A stretch of 64,000 bases of DNA from Clostridia bacterium. GTDB taxonomy: Bacteria; Bacillota; Clostridia; Oscillospirales; Acutalibacteraceae. The stretch is taken from the NCBI GenBank assembly GCA_017416765.1, contig JAFQBE010000030.1, forward strand, positions 1-64,000, written 5' to 3'. Under the pieces are notes generated by a model. That model saw only the letters and a list, made by a program, of their open reading frames with translations. It was not told the DNA's origin and made no database searches. The first letter of the stretch is position 1; the number at the start of each line of letters is the position of its first letter. Positions 51,420-60,774 of the stretch are shown here, piece after piece. A program made the position numbers and the translations under genes.

Positions 51420-52931
51420 ATGGCAAAAAATGAGGTCAAATGGGGCGCAATAATTTCCTATTTGCTTATTGTTTTCAATTCGCTTTACGGCTTTTTGATA
51501 GTTCCGTATATACTTTCTTCGTTAGGAGATGTTGAATACGGAGTGTATAAAACGATATCTTCCTTGTCATCGGCTCTTATGGTTTTGGATTTGGGCTTGG
51601 GCGGTACAACCATGCGATACATAGCCAAATTCAAAAGCGATAGCCAAAGAGATAGAATTGAATCTTTTATATCTATGGCATTGGGCGAAGGGTCTATTAT
51701 TGGCGTTGTGTTAATTGCTGTAAGCGTAATTATTTATTGCCTTATACCATCTATATATTCAGAGGGCTTATCAGGTAATGAAATTGAACTTGCAAAAAAG
51801 CTTTTTATTATTCTTTCAGTAAACATGCTTTTTCATATATTTGAAAATGTGCTGAACGGAATAATTTCCGGGCATAACAAATTCACTTTTGCAAACGGGA
51901 TGAAACTTATTCGTATTTTTATGCGAATTTTGATATTGTTTGTTGTGTTCAGTTTTGTTAAGAGTTCCATTGCTTTAGTTTTGATTGATCTCTTTCTTAC
52001 TTTTTTTCAGATTATAGTTGAATTAATTTATATACGGGCTAAATTAAAAACAAAAATCAGATTATCGTTTAAAGGTTGGGATAAAGAAGTATTCCAAGAA
52101 TCTTTTAAATATACAATATTATTATTTATTACAACTATTGCGGCACAAGTAAATAATAATTTGGATAATGTAGTTATCGGAGCAATCCGTGGAGCGGCAT
52201 TTGTTTCAGTTTATTCTATAGGTTTACTGATATTCGGTATGTTTGAACAGCTTTCAACTGCACTTTCCGGAGTTATGCTGCCGACAGTAACTAATATTCT
52301 TAAAAGTGATAATGATGGATCTAAAATAGAAAAGACAATTGTGCAGATAGGACGAATTCAGTTTATGCTATTAGGTGCTGCCTTAATTGGCTTTGTAATT
52401 TTAGGTAAGCAGTTTATAAGTTTATGGTTAGGGGACAATTATTTTGATGCATATAATATTACACTTATATTAATGGTTCCGGCGTTGCTTGAGCTGTGTG
52501 TGAATGTTTGTCTTTCTGTATTGCGAGCCAAAAATATGCTGGGATTTAGGACAGGTGTGCTGTTGGCGACAACAATTATGAATGCAATAATAACTGTTGT
52601 TGGTGTTAAACTATTTGGTTATTATGCTGCTGCTATTGGAACAGCATTAAGTTTTTTGGTTGGCAGCGTAATAATAATGAATATATATTATTACAAAAAG
52701 TTTTCATTCAAAATGTTGAAGATATATAAGAAGATATTCAGTGGAACTTGGCTGTGTTTGCTCATTTCCGGTGGCGCAATATGGATTTCTTCGAGGTTTT
52801 TGAATGAAGGCTGGTTTGCTTTTGCTTTAAATATTGTTGTCTTTTGTATTGCTTATGTAACTTCTATGTTGCTCTTCGGCTTTAAAAAGGATGAAAAGAA
52901 AAACATTCCGTTAATTGGAAAATATTTTTAA
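51420..52931 (+). CDS. repeat-unit flippase (Wzx, MATE/MOP superfamily)
   Basis: 503 residues with about fourteen membrane helices. The N-terminal segment AIISYLLIVFNSLYGFLIVP followed by VEYGVYKTISSLSSALMVLD is the polysaccharide-transport start. It should move the lipid-linked repeat unit across the membrane to Wzy. It is the last gene of the AT-rich block. Confidence 0.92.
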   Translation: MAKNEVKWGAIISYLLIVFNSLYGFLIVPYILSSLGDVEYGVYKTISSLSSALMVLDLGLGGTTMRYIAKFKSDSQRDRIESFISMALGEGSIIGVVLIAVSVIIYCLIPSIYSEGLSGNEIELAKKLFIILSVNMLFHIFENVLNGIISGHNKFTFANGMKLIRIFMRILILFVVFSFVKSSIALVLIDLFLTFFQIIVELIYIRAKLKTKIRLSFKGWDKEVFQESFKYTILLFITTIAAQVNNNLDNVVIGAIRGAAFVSVYSIGLLIFGMFEQLSTALSGVMLPTVTNILKSDNDGSKIEKTIVQIGRIQFMLLGAALIGFVILGKQFISLWLGDNYFDAYNITLILMVPALLELCVNVCLSVLRAKNMLGFRTGVLLATTIMNAIITVVGVKLFGYYAAAIGTALSFLVGSVIIMNIYYYKKFSFKMLKIYKKIFSGTWLCLLISGGAIWISSRFLNEGWFAFALNIVVFCIAYVTSMLLFGFKKDEKKNIPLIGKYF

Positions 52932-52946
52932 ATTGAGGCGAATGAA

Positions 52947-54167
52947 ATGATTAACGTAATCGGACTTGGATATATCGGTCTTCCTACTGCGCTTATGCTT
53001 GCGTCACACGGTGTAGAGGTTATTGGTACGGACTATAACGAGGAGCTTGTTGCCACACTTAATGCAGGCAGAACCACATTTAAAGAAAACGGTTTGGACG
53101 AGCTTTTTGCGGATGCGCTAAAAGCCGGCATCAGGTTTTCAACGGAGTATCAGGTGACGGATACATATATCGTTTCCGTTCCCACACCGTATGATAAGTT
53201 TTCAAAAAAGGTTGATGCCTGTTACATAATATCGGCAGTTAAAAGCGTTATGCGAGTTTGCCCCAAGGGTGCTACAGTTGTTATTGAGTCAACGGTTTCA
53301 CCCGGAACGATTGACAAGTTTATCCGCCCGGTGATTGAAGAAAACGGCTTTGTGATAGGTGAAGATATCAACCTTGTTCATGCGCCGGAAAGAATTATAC
53401 CCGGAAATATGGTGTATGAGCTTCTTCATAATGACCGTACGGTTGGCGCAGATGACAGAGTGATAGGAGAGCGGATAAAAGAGCTTTATGCATCCTTCTG
53501 TCAGGGCGAAATTGTTGTTACCGATATCCGTACGGCAGAGATGACAAAGGTTGTTGAAAACACATTCCGTGCGGTCAACATTGCGTTTGCAAATGAACTT
53601 GCCAAAATTTGCCGTCACGATAATATGGATGTTTATGAAATTATCAGAATCTGCAATATGCATCCGCGTGTAAATATTCTTCAGCCCGGTCCCGGTGTCG
53701 GCGGACACTGTATTTCTGTTGACCCGTGGTTCCTTGTCGGCGATTATCCAAGCCTTGCAAAAGTAATTGACGAATCAATGAAAACAAATGACGGCATGCC
53801 CGATTTCGTCCTTAACAGAATATATGAAATTATGCAGGAAAACGGAATAAAGGATACTTCGCGTGTAGGCCTTTACGGACTTACATACAAAGAGAATGTT
53901 GATGATATGCGTGAATCTCCGACGCTTCAGCTTCTCGAAAGTCAGGCTCGCCATCTTGCCGCACCGCTCAAGGTTTATGATCCTTTTATAACAGAGGATG
54001 CTGTCGAAAATCAGTATCATGACCTTGATGAGTTTCTTGCAGATACAGACCTTGTTGTAATTATGGTTAAGCACAATGAGATTAAAGAAAATATAGACAA
54101 GCTGAGCGGAAAATTTGTGCTTGACTGTCATAATATTTGTGATTTACCCGGTGTATATCATATATAA
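52947..54167 (+). CDS. wecC: UDP-N-acetyl-D-mannosamine dehydrogenase (WecC/CapO type)
   Basis: 406 residues. NVIGLGYIGLPTALMLASHG, SVPTPYDKF, ESTVSPGTIDKFI, HAPERIIPGNM and the catalytic region GVGGHCISVDPWFLVG match the ManNAc dehydrogenase subgroup. It oxidises UDP-ManNAc to UDP-ManNAcA. The neighbour at 54206, a UDP-GlcNAc 2-epimerase, provides its substrate, which supports the call. GC-richer codons return here. Confidence 0.9.
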   Translation: MINVIGLGYIGLPTALMLASHGVEVIGTDYNEELVATLNAGRTTFKENGLDELFADALKAGIRFSTEYQVTDTYIVSVPTPYDKFSKKVDACYIISAVKSVMRVCPKGATVVIESTVSPGTIDKFIRPVIEENGFVIGEDINLVHAPERIIPGNMVYELLHNDRTVGADDRVIGERIKELYASFCQGEIVVTDIRTAEMTKVVENTFRAVNIAFANELAKICRHDNMDVYEIIRICNMHPRVNILQPGPGVGGHCISVDPWFLVGDYPSLAKVIDESMKTNDGMPDFVLNRIYEIMQENGIKDTSRVGLYGLTYKENVDDMRESPTLQLLESQARHLAAPLKVYDPFITEDAVENQYHDLDEFLADTDLVVIMVKHNEIKENIDKLSGKFVLDCHNICDLPGVYHI

Positions 54168-54205
54168 TTTCAAAATCTGATAACCCATCGGAAAGGGTGA
54201 ATAAT

Positions 54206-55300
54206 ATGAAAACTGTTATGCTTGTTTTTGGCACAAGACCGGAAGCTATAAAAATGTGTCCGCTTGTAAATGAACTGAAGACAAGAGAATTTTTCAAAAC
54301 GGTTGTTTGCGTAACGGGTCAGCACCGTCAGATGCTCGATCAGGTACTGGAAGCCTTTGGCGTTGAGCCTGATTTTGATCTGTCAATAATGAAAACGGGT
54401 CAGACTCTGTTTGATATTACAACCAATATTCTTAACAAAATCGGAGCAGTGCTGGATGAGGTGAAGCCTGATGTTGTTCTTGTTCACGGCGATACTTCCA
54501 CAACGTTTGTAACAGCACTTGCGTGCTTCTATAAGCAGATTCCCGTAGGCCATGTAGAAGCAGGACTCCGTACTTATAATATCTATTCGCCTTATCCCGA
54601 AGAGTTCAACCGTCAGGCGGTTGGTATTGTTGCAAAGTATAATTTTTCTCCGACTGAACTGTCAAAGCAGAATTTACTTAATGAGGGGAAAAACTCCGAA
54701 TCAATTTTTGTTACAGGTAATACGGCGATTGATGCACTTAAAACAACTGTCCGTGAGAATTATACTCACCCTGAGCTTGAGTGGGCAGAGGGCAGCCGCC
54801 TTATTATCATAACCGCTCATCGCAGGGAAAATCTTGGCGAACCCATGCACAATATGTTCCGTGCAATTCGCAGGACTATGGATGAATACCCCGATGTGAA
54901 GGCGATTTACCCGATTCATATGAATCCTGTTGTCCGCAAAGCTGCAGATGAAGAACTTGGCGGTTGCGACAGAATTCATATTATTGAGCCGCTTGAAGTG
55001 CTTGATTTTCATAATTTCCTTGCCCGCAGCTATCTTATTCTTACAGACAGCGGTGGAATTCAGGAGGAAGCCCCCTCACTCGGTAAACCTGTTCTTGTCA
55101 TGCGAGATACAACCGAAAGACCTGAGGGAATAAAGGCAGGTACACTTAAACTGGTCGGAACAGATGAAACAGTAATTTATAATAGCTTTAAAGAACTTCT
55201 TGATAATAAAGAAGCATACGATAAAATGGCTCAGGCAAGCAATCCATACGGTGACGGTTTTGCTTGCAAGCGTATTGCCGATATATTGGAGGAAACATAA
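54206..55300 (+). CDS. wecB: UDP-N-acetylglucosamine 2-epimerase (WecB/CapP type)
   Basis: 364 residues from ATG 54206, 8 nt after GGAAAGGG; an in-frame GTG lies at 54197. The start VMLVFGTRPEAIKMCPLV, VHGDTSTTFVTALACF, GHVEAGLRT, ITAHRRENLGEP and LTDSGGIQEEAPSLGKPVLV are diagnostic of hydrolysis-free epimerases. It turns UDP-GlcNAc into UDP-ManNAc, feeding the dehydrogenase before it. The stop is 1 nt before the next ATG. Confidence 0.94.
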   Translation: MKTVMLVFGTRPEAIKMCPLVNELKTREFFKTVVCVTGQHRQMLDQVLEAFGVEPDFDLSIMKTGQTLFDITTNILNKIGAVLDEVKPDVVLVHGDTSTTFVTALACFYKQIPVGHVEAGLRTYNIYSPYPEEFNRQAVGIVAKYNFSPTELSKQNLLNEGKNSESIFVTGNTAIDALKTTVRENYTHPELEWAEGSRLIIITAHRRENLGEPMHNMFRAIRRTMDEYPDVKAIYPIHMNPVVRKAADEELGGCDRIHIIEPLEVLDFHNFLARSYLILTDSGGIQEEAPSLGKPVLVMRDTTERPEGIKAGTLKLVGTDETVIYNSFKELLDNKEAYDKMAQASNPYGDGFACKRIADILEET

Positions 55301-55301
55301 T

Positions 55302-56336
55302 ATGTCCTTATTCAAAAACAAAACTTTGCTTATTACTGGTGGAACAGGTTCTTTCGGTAATGCTGTGCTTAACCGCTTTCTTGATACTGATATCGGAGAA
55401 ATCCGCATTTTTTCACGCGATGAAAAGAAGCAGGACGATATGCGTCATGAGTTTCAGGTGAAAATGCCCGAGGTGGCCGATAAAATAAAATTCTACATTG
55501 GCGATGTCAGGGATATTGCATCTGTAAGAAATGCGATGCACGGTGTTAACTACATATTCCACGCAGCGGCGCTCAAGCAGGTGCCGTCGTGTGAGTTCTT
55601 TCCGATAGAAGCAGTTAAAACTAATGTTCTCGGAACGGAAAATGTTCTTGTTGCAGCAATTGAAGCAGGTGTTGAGAACGTTGTTTGCCTTTCTACGGAT
55701 AAAGCGGCTTACCCAGTAAATGCTATGGGTACTTCGAAAGCAATGATGGAAAAGGTAATCGTTGCCAAGGCGCGCACAACAAACAAGACCAAAATATGCT
55801 GCACCCGCTACGGCAATGTTATGTGTTCGCGCGGTTCTGTAATTCCGCTCTGGATTGACCAGATAAAAAGCGGAAATCCCATTACGGTTACTGACCCGAA
55901 TATGACCCGTTTCATTATGTCGCTTGATGAGGCGGTTGACCTTGTTTTGTTTGCGTTTGAACACGGTCAGTCGGGTGATATTCTCGTACAGAAAGCACCT
56001 GCCTGTACTATTCAGACTCAGGCTGAGGCGGTGTGTGAGCTGTTCGGTGGCGATAAGAATAATATCAAAATAATCGGTATACGCCACGGCGAAAAGATGT
56101 ATGAAACTCTGCTTACAAATGAGGAATGCGCTCACGCTGTCGATATGGGAGATTTCTATCGTGTACCTTGCGATAACAGAGGACTCAATTACGATAAGTA
56201 TTTCAATCAGGGCGACACTACACGCAACCCCTTGGAACAGTTCGATTCAAACAATACACAGCTTCTTACGGTTGAACAGACAAAGGATATACTGTCTTCG
56301 CTTGAGTACATAAAAGCCGAGCTTAGGGGGAACTGA
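55302..56336 (+). CDS. capE: UDP-GlcNAc 4,6-dehydratase/5-epimerase (CapE/FnlA)
   Basis: 344 residues from ATG 55302 with GGAGGAAA in front; the frame is open upstream inside wecB. The extended-SDR start is TLLITGGTGSFGNAVLNRFL, followed by FSRDEKKQDDMRHEF, AAALKQVPSCEFFPIEAVKT and LSTDKAAYPVNAMGTSKAMM. In this group the catalytic Tyr of the YxxxK motif is replaced (here MGTSKAMMEK), as in FlaA1/CapE enzymes. It makes the first keto-sugar of the UDP-L-FucNAc route. CapF- and CapG-like genes follow in order. Confidence 0.93.
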   Translation: MSLFKNKTLLITGGTGSFGNAVLNRFLDTDIGEIRIFSRDEKKQDDMRHEFQVKMPEVADKIKFYIGDVRDIASVRNAMHGVNYIFHAAALKQVPSCEFFPIEAVKTNVLGTENVLVAAIEAGVENVVCLSTDKAAYPVNAMGTSKAMMEKVIVAKARTTNKTKICCTRYGNVMCSRGSVIPLWIDQIKSGNPITVTDPNMTRFIMSLDEAVDLVLFAFEHGQSGDILVQKAPACTIQTQAEAVCELFGGDKNNIKIIGIRHGEKMYETLLTNEECAHAVDMGDFYRVPCDNRGLNYDKYFNQGDTTRNPLEQFDSNNTQLLTVEQTKDILSSLEYIKAELRGN

Positions 56337-56340
56337 AAAA

Positions 56341-57540
56341 ATGAATATATTGGTAACCGGCGCGAAAGGTTTTGTAGGAAAAAACCTTTGCGAAAGCTTG
56401 AAAAATATTCGCGACGGTAAGGACAGAACTCGCCCGAATCTTAAAATTGACAATATATTTGAGTGCGATATTGATACTCCTGTCGAGACTGTTGATGAAT
56501 TCTGCGCTACGGCGGACTTTGTTTTTAACCTTGCAGGTGTAAACCGCCCGCAGAATCCCGAGGAGTTTATGCAAGGCAACTATGGCTTTTTGTCATCGTT
56601 GCTTGAAGCTCTGAAAAAGCACAACAATACTTGCCCCGTAATGCTTTCTTCATCAATTCAGGCATCGTGTGAAGGACGCTATGACAGTGATTACGGACGC
56701 TCCAAAAAAGCAGGCGAAGAGCTTTTATTTAAGTTTGCGCAGGAAAGTGGAGCAAAGGCACTCGTTTACCGTTTCCCGAATCTTTTCGGCAAATGGTGCA
56801 GACCGAACTATAACAGTGCGGTAGCCACTTTTTGCAATAATATTGCCAACAATTTGCCGATTACGATAAGCGACCCCGCAATTGGGCTGGAGTTGCTTTA
56901 TATTGATGACCTTGTAAACGGAATGCTTGATGCTCTTGAAGGAAAAGAAAAGCGTTGTGAATATCCGGGGACTCAAGCTGTTCCCGACCCTGACGGAAAA
57001 TATTGCTTTGTGCCGCTTACTCATAAGGTGACACTTGGCGAAATTGTAGATTTGCTTAACACTTTCAGAGCCCAGACAAGCACTCTGGTTATGCCCGAGA
57101 TTCCCGAAAACTCATTTGCCAAGAAACTGTACAGCACATATTTGTCATACCTGCCCAAAGAGAAAATTTCTTTCCCGCTCAAGATGAATGAAGATGCAAG
57201 AGGCAGCTTTACCGAACTGCTCAAAACTGAAAAATGCGGACAGTTTTCGGTAAATATTTCAAAACCCGGCATAACCAAGGGTCAGCACTGGCACAACAGC
57301 AAGTGGGAATTTTTTATTGTTGTAAGCGGTAAGGGTCTTATTCAGCAGCGTAAAATAGGCACAAATGAAGTTATTAACTTTGAAGTCAGCGGAGACAGGA
57401 TTGAAGCGGTACATATGCTTCCCGGTTACACGCACAATATTATCAATTTATCACAAACAGAAAACCTTGTTACCGTAATGTGGGCGAATGAGCAGTTTGA
57501 TCCCGAGCATCCGGATACATTTTTCGAGGTTGTTGAATAA
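56341..57540 (+). CDS. capF: bifunctional reductase/epimerase CapF (FnlB)
   Basis: 399 residues, two domains. The N-terminal short-chain dehydrogenase has ILVTGAKGFVGKNLCESL, FNLAGVNRPQNPEEF and SDYGRSKKAGEELL (YxxxK). The C-terminal cupin (from about residue 280) has GITKGQHWHNSKWEFFIVVS with the zinc-binding His residues and MLPGYTHNI. This two-domain form is that of CapF, which epimerises C3 and reduces C4 of the CapE product to UDP-2-acetamido-2,6-dideoxy-L-talose. Confidence 0.94.
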   Translation: MNILVTGAKGFVGKNLCESLKNIRDGKDRTRPNLKIDNIFECDIDTPVETVDEFCATADFVFNLAGVNRPQNPEEFMQGNYGFLSSLLEALKKHNNTCPVMLSSSIQASCEGRYDSDYGRSKKAGEELLFKFAQESGAKALVYRFPNLFGKWCRPNYNSAVATFCNNIANNLPITISDPAIGLELLYIDDLVNGMLDALEGKEKRCEYPGTQAVPDPDGKYCFVPLTHKVTLGEIVDLLNTFRAQTSTLVMPEIPENSFAKKLYSTYLSYLPKEKISFPLKMNEDARGSFTELLKTEKCGQFSVNISKPGITKGQHWHNSKWEFFIVVSGKGLIQQRKIGTNEVINFEVSGDRIEAVHMLPGYTHNIINLSQTENLVTVMWANEQFDPEHPDTFFEVVE

Positions 57541-57580
57541 TTGATAACTGAACTACCGAACTCTGAAAGAGGTATTATAT

Positions 57581-58765
57581 ATGGGTATTAAACTTGATTA
57601 CAGCGATGTGAATTTTCAGAACAACGGAAAAATAAAACTTCTTATTATTGTAGGTACAAGACCTGAAATTATCCGTCTTTCTGCAGTTATCAATAAGTGC
57701 CGCAGGTATTTTGATACAATTCTTGCGCACACCGGTCAGAATTATGATTATAACCTCAACGGAGTGTTTTTCAAGGATCTGAAAATTGCAGAGCCTGAGG
57801 TTTATATGGATGCAGTCGGTGATGACCTTGGCTCAACCGTAGGTAATATTATCAACTGCTCGTACAAACTGATGAATCAGATAAAGCCGGATGCGCTTCT
57901 TGTGCTGGGTGATACAAACTCATGCCTTTCCGCAATATCTGCTAAAAGGCTTCATATTCCTATCTTTCATATGGAAGCAGGTAACAGATGCAAGGATGAA
58001 TGCCTTCCGGAGGAAACCAACCGCCGTATTGTTGATATCATTTCCGATGTTAACCTTGCATATAGTGAGCATGCACGCAGATATCTTCATGAGTGCGGTC
58101 TGCCTAAGGAAAGAACCTATGTAACAGGCTCTCCTATGGCAGAGGTGCTCAAACAGAATTTTGCAGAAATAGAGGCAAGCGATGTGCTTGAAAGACTTGG
58201 TCTGAAAGCAAAACAATATATTCTGCTCTCTGCACACAGAGAAGAGAATATTGATACGGAAAAGAATTTTATAAGCCTGTTTACGGCAATAAATAAACTG
58301 GCAGAAAAATACGATATGCCGATTCTTTATTCCTGCCATCCGCGAAGCAGAAACCGCCTTGAAAAGAGCGGGTTTGTGCTTGATAAAAGGGTTATTAAAA
58401 ATGAACCGCTCGGATTCCATGATTATAATAAACTGCAGATGAATGCTTTTGCGGTTGTTTCTGACAGCGGAACCCTGCCCGAAGAATCAAGCTTTTTTAC
58501 CAGCGTAGGCTATCCTTTCCCTGCGGTTTGTATAAGAACATCTACCGAGCGTCCTGAGGCGCTTGACAAAGCCTGTTTTGTTCTTGCAGGCATTGATGAA
58601 AACAGCCTGTTGCAGGCTGTGACAACCGCTGTCGATATGAACAACAGCGGCGATTACGGCATTCCCGTTCCTGATTATGTTGAAGAAAATGTCAGCACAA
58701 AGGTGGTTAAAATAATTCAATCTTATACCAATGTTGTGGACAGAATGGTATGGAGAAAATACTGA
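57581..58765 (+). CDS. capG: UDP-L-FucNAc-forming 2-epimerase (CapG/FnlC)
   Basis: 394 residues with the 2-epimerase fold: LLIIVGTRPEIIRLSAVINK, HTGQNYDYNLNGVFF, VLGDTNSCLSA, FHMEAGNRCKDECLPEETNR and SAHREENID. It is clearly diverged from wecB at 54206 and matches the CapG/FnlC subgroup by these motifs and by its position after capF. It would convert UDP-L-pneumosamine-type sugar to UDP-L-FucNAc. Last gene of the locus, followed by a strong terminator. Confidence 0.92.
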   Translation: MGIKLDYSDVNFQNNGKIKLLIIVGTRPEIIRLSAVINKCRRYFDTILAHTGQNYDYNLNGVFFKDLKIAEPEVYMDAVGDDLGSTVGNIINCSYKLMNQIKPDALLVLGDTNSCLSAISAKRLHIPIFHMEAGNRCKDECLPEETNRRIVDIISDVNLAYSEHARRYLHECGLPKERTYVTGSPMAEVLKQNFAEIEASDVLERLGLKAKQYILLSAHREENIDTEKNFISLFTAINKLAEKYDMPILYSCHPRSRNRLEKSGFVLDKRVIKNEPLGFHDYNKLQMNAFAVVSDSGTLPEESSFFTSVGYPFPAVCIRTSTERPEALDKACFVLAGIDENSLLQAVTTAVDMNNSGDYGIPVPDYVEENVSTKVVKIIQSYTNVVDRMVWRKY

Positions 58766-58801
58766 CAGCAATTTAATTTACGCCTGCATAATATTTATAG
58801 A

Positions 58802-58837
58802 AAAATCGGTGTGCGGAGAAATCTGCACACCGATTTT
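58802..58837 (+). terminator. terminator of the polysaccharide locus
   Basis: A 13-bp perfect stem AAAATCGGTGTGC (58802-58814) / GCACACCGATTTT (58825-58837). It shares a 16-mer with the hairpin at 30907-30960. The rest of the gap up to 58947 is AT-rich, with GTGATA...TATCAC imperfect symmetry at 58878-58919 and no gene. Confidence 0.85.
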
Positions 58838-58947
58838 AAGTAACGGGATACTTAATGGTTGCCGGTTTATCGCGTATGTGATACAATAAATATTGTAATA
58901 TTGATTATATATATATCACGAATGTATAAATAATAAGGGGTGATAAA

Positions 58948-60018
58948 ATGCCGTTGCAGATTATCCGTCAGGATATAACCAAAATGAAGGTTGATGCCAT
59001 TGTAAACACCACCAACGAGGAAATGGTGGGCTACAGCGGTGTTGACTATGCGGTGCATACTGCCGCAGGACCTGAGCTTGATAAAGAGTGTCAGCGTATT
59101 GCTCCGCTCGGGCTCGGTACAGCGAAGCTAACGAAAGCGTATAATCTTGATGCAAAGTACATAATTCACACTTCGGGTCCGATATGGCAGGGCGGTTTGG
59201 CAGGTGAAAGTATAATTTTAAAATCCTGCTACCTTGAATCATTAAAGCTTGCTGTTGAATACGGCTGTGAATCCGTTGCATTTCCGCTTATCTCCGCAGG
59301 TGCTTACGGCTACCCGAAGGACAAGGTGCTGAGGTTTGCAATTCAGGTTATAACCGACTTTCTGTTTGAGCACGAGCTTACGGTATATCTCTGCGTTTTT
59401 GACCGCAGCTCATACGAATTCAGCAAAGAACTTTTTGACGAAATCAGCGAGTTTATTGATGACGGTTATGAGGCAAGAAAAAAATCCAAGTCAGGCTTTA
59501 CAATGAGATTCAACAAGCGTGCTTTTGCCCGCAAGTGCGATGCTTACGAAGGTGAAACGGCAGAGGCTGATTTTTCCGAATGTGTGTCGGATTCTGAAAT
59601 AATGCCGTGTGCTTCAATGCCCGCACCCTGCAGCAGTATTGCAAGAGAATCGCTTGAAGAATATATGAAAGCAATGGATAAATCCTTTGCGTATAAGCTT
59701 TTTGATTATATAGACAGCAAGGGTATGACAGATGTTGAATGCTACAAAAAAGCCAATGTCGACAAAAAGACGTTCTCAAAAATTAAGTGTAATCCTCAAA
59801 GCTACAAGCCCTCAAAGCAGACTGCCGTTGCCTTTGCTATTGCGCTTGAACTCAGCCTTGACGAAACGCAGGATTTATTATCTTCCGCAGGTCTTACGCT
59901 TTCCCGCAGCTTTGCCTTTGACAAAATCATCAGGTACTTTATCCAAAAAGGCAATTACAATATTTTTGAAATCAATGAAGCACTGTTTGAATTTGACCAG
60001 GTACTTTTGGGCTGTTGA
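58948..60018 (+). CDS. macro-domain protein with C-terminal helical domain
   Basis: 356 residues. The macro domain (1-170) has KVDAIVNTTNEEMVGYSGVD, GTAKLTKAYNL, IIHTSGPIWQGG and PLISAGAYGYP, the ADP-ribose-binding loops; proteins with this fold bind or hydrolyse ADP-ribose derivatives. A linker rich in Cys, Ser and acidic residues (about 200-235) leads to a helical domain (about 245-350) with YKKANVDKKTFSKIKCNPQS, which looks like a helix-turn-helix of XRE type. Such fusions occur in Firmicutes, role unknown. Possible NAD or RNA metabolism link. AAGGGGTG ribosome site. Confidence 0.85.
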   Translation: MPLQIIRQDITKMKVDAIVNTTNEEMVGYSGVDYAVHTAAGPELDKECQRIAPLGLGTAKLTKAYNLDAKYIIHTSGPIWQGGLAGESIILKSCYLESLKLAVEYGCESVAFPLISAGAYGYPKDKVLRFAIQVITDFLFEHELTVYLCVFDRSSYEFSKELFDEISEFIDDGYEARKKSKSGFTMRFNKRAFARKCDAYEGETAEADFSECVSDSEIMPCASMPAPCSSIARESLEEYMKAMDKSFAYKLFDYIDSKGMTDVECYKKANVDKKTFSKIKCNPQSYKPSKQTAVAFAIALELSLDETQDLLSSAGLTLSRSFAFDKIIRYFIQKGNYNIFEINEALFEFDQVLLGC

Positions 60019-60032
60019 GATGGAGATTAAAT

Positions 60033-60761
60033 ATGTTGAAAAGATTTTTTGAAAAGCACGAAACACTTATGTGCATACTGTTAATAGCTCTGTATATTAT
60101 TATCAATGCATTCTGTGTGAACAGCTTTGGCAGCGATGATTACAGAAGTGCGCTGATAAATACAGCCTTTTCCGCTGTGCTGATACTTCTTGCAGTAAGA
60201 TTAAAAAGGGTATCGTACTATGGGCTGACAAAACCGCAGAATGTAAAAAAGCTTTTGTACTTTCTTCCGCTTGTGCTTATTGTTTCCGTAAATCTCTGGT
60301 CGGGAATCAATATAAACAACACAGCTGCAGAAATCCTTTTTCACACATTGGTTATGTTTAACGTTGGTTTTGCCGAAGAAATTATTTTCCGCGGTTTCCT
60401 TTTTAAAATGATGGCAAAGGATAATGAGAAAACTGCCGTTATTGTAAGCTCGGTAACCTTTGGTATAGGGCATATAGTCAATCTGTTCAACGGCAATGAA
60501 CTTGTGCCGACGTTACTTCAGGTTTGCTATGCAACGGCAATCGGTTATCTTTTTGTGGTTATATTCCGCAAGAGTCAATCAATAATTCCCTGCATAGTGG
60601 CACATGCGCTCAATAATTCGCTGTCCGTTTTCAATGAGGAAAACTTTTTATCGCGTTATATAATACCCGCCTTTCTTGTTGTTGCGCCGATTTTATATGC
60701 GGTTTATATCAACAAAGTTACCAAAGAGCAAAAGTCGCCTGACGAGCGACCAATTGAATAA
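60033..60761 (+). CDS. CPBP-family intramembrane metalloprotease
   Basis: 242 residues from ATG 60033 with TGGAG in front; a TTG at 60015 would add six residues. Six to seven hydrophobic helices; the CPBP (Abi) motifs are FAEEIIFRGFLF, VTFGIGHIVNLFNG and IVAHALNNSLSVF with the paired Glu and two His/Asn sites. Family members cleave prenylated or other membrane substrates or give bacteriocin immunity. 14 nt after the macro-domain gene, probably cotranscribed. Confidence 0.9.
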   Translation: MLKRFFEKHETLMCILLIALYIIINAFCVNSFGSDDYRSALINTAFSAVLILLAVRLKRVSYYGLTKPQNVKKLLYFLPLVLIVSVNLWSGININNTAAEILFHTLVMFNVGFAEEIIFRGFLFKMMAKDNEKTAVIVSSVTFGIGHIVNLFNGNELVPTLLQVCYATAIGYLFVVIFRKSQSIIPCIVAHALNNSLSVFNEENFLSRYIIPAFLVVAPILYAVYINKVTKEQKSPDERPIE

Positions 60762-60774
60762 CACGAATCGCTAT

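Noticed and set aside
55413-56135. Minus-strand open frame of 240 codons inside capE
   Set aside because: Opposite-strand shadow with composition reflecting capE codons; no start signal or family.
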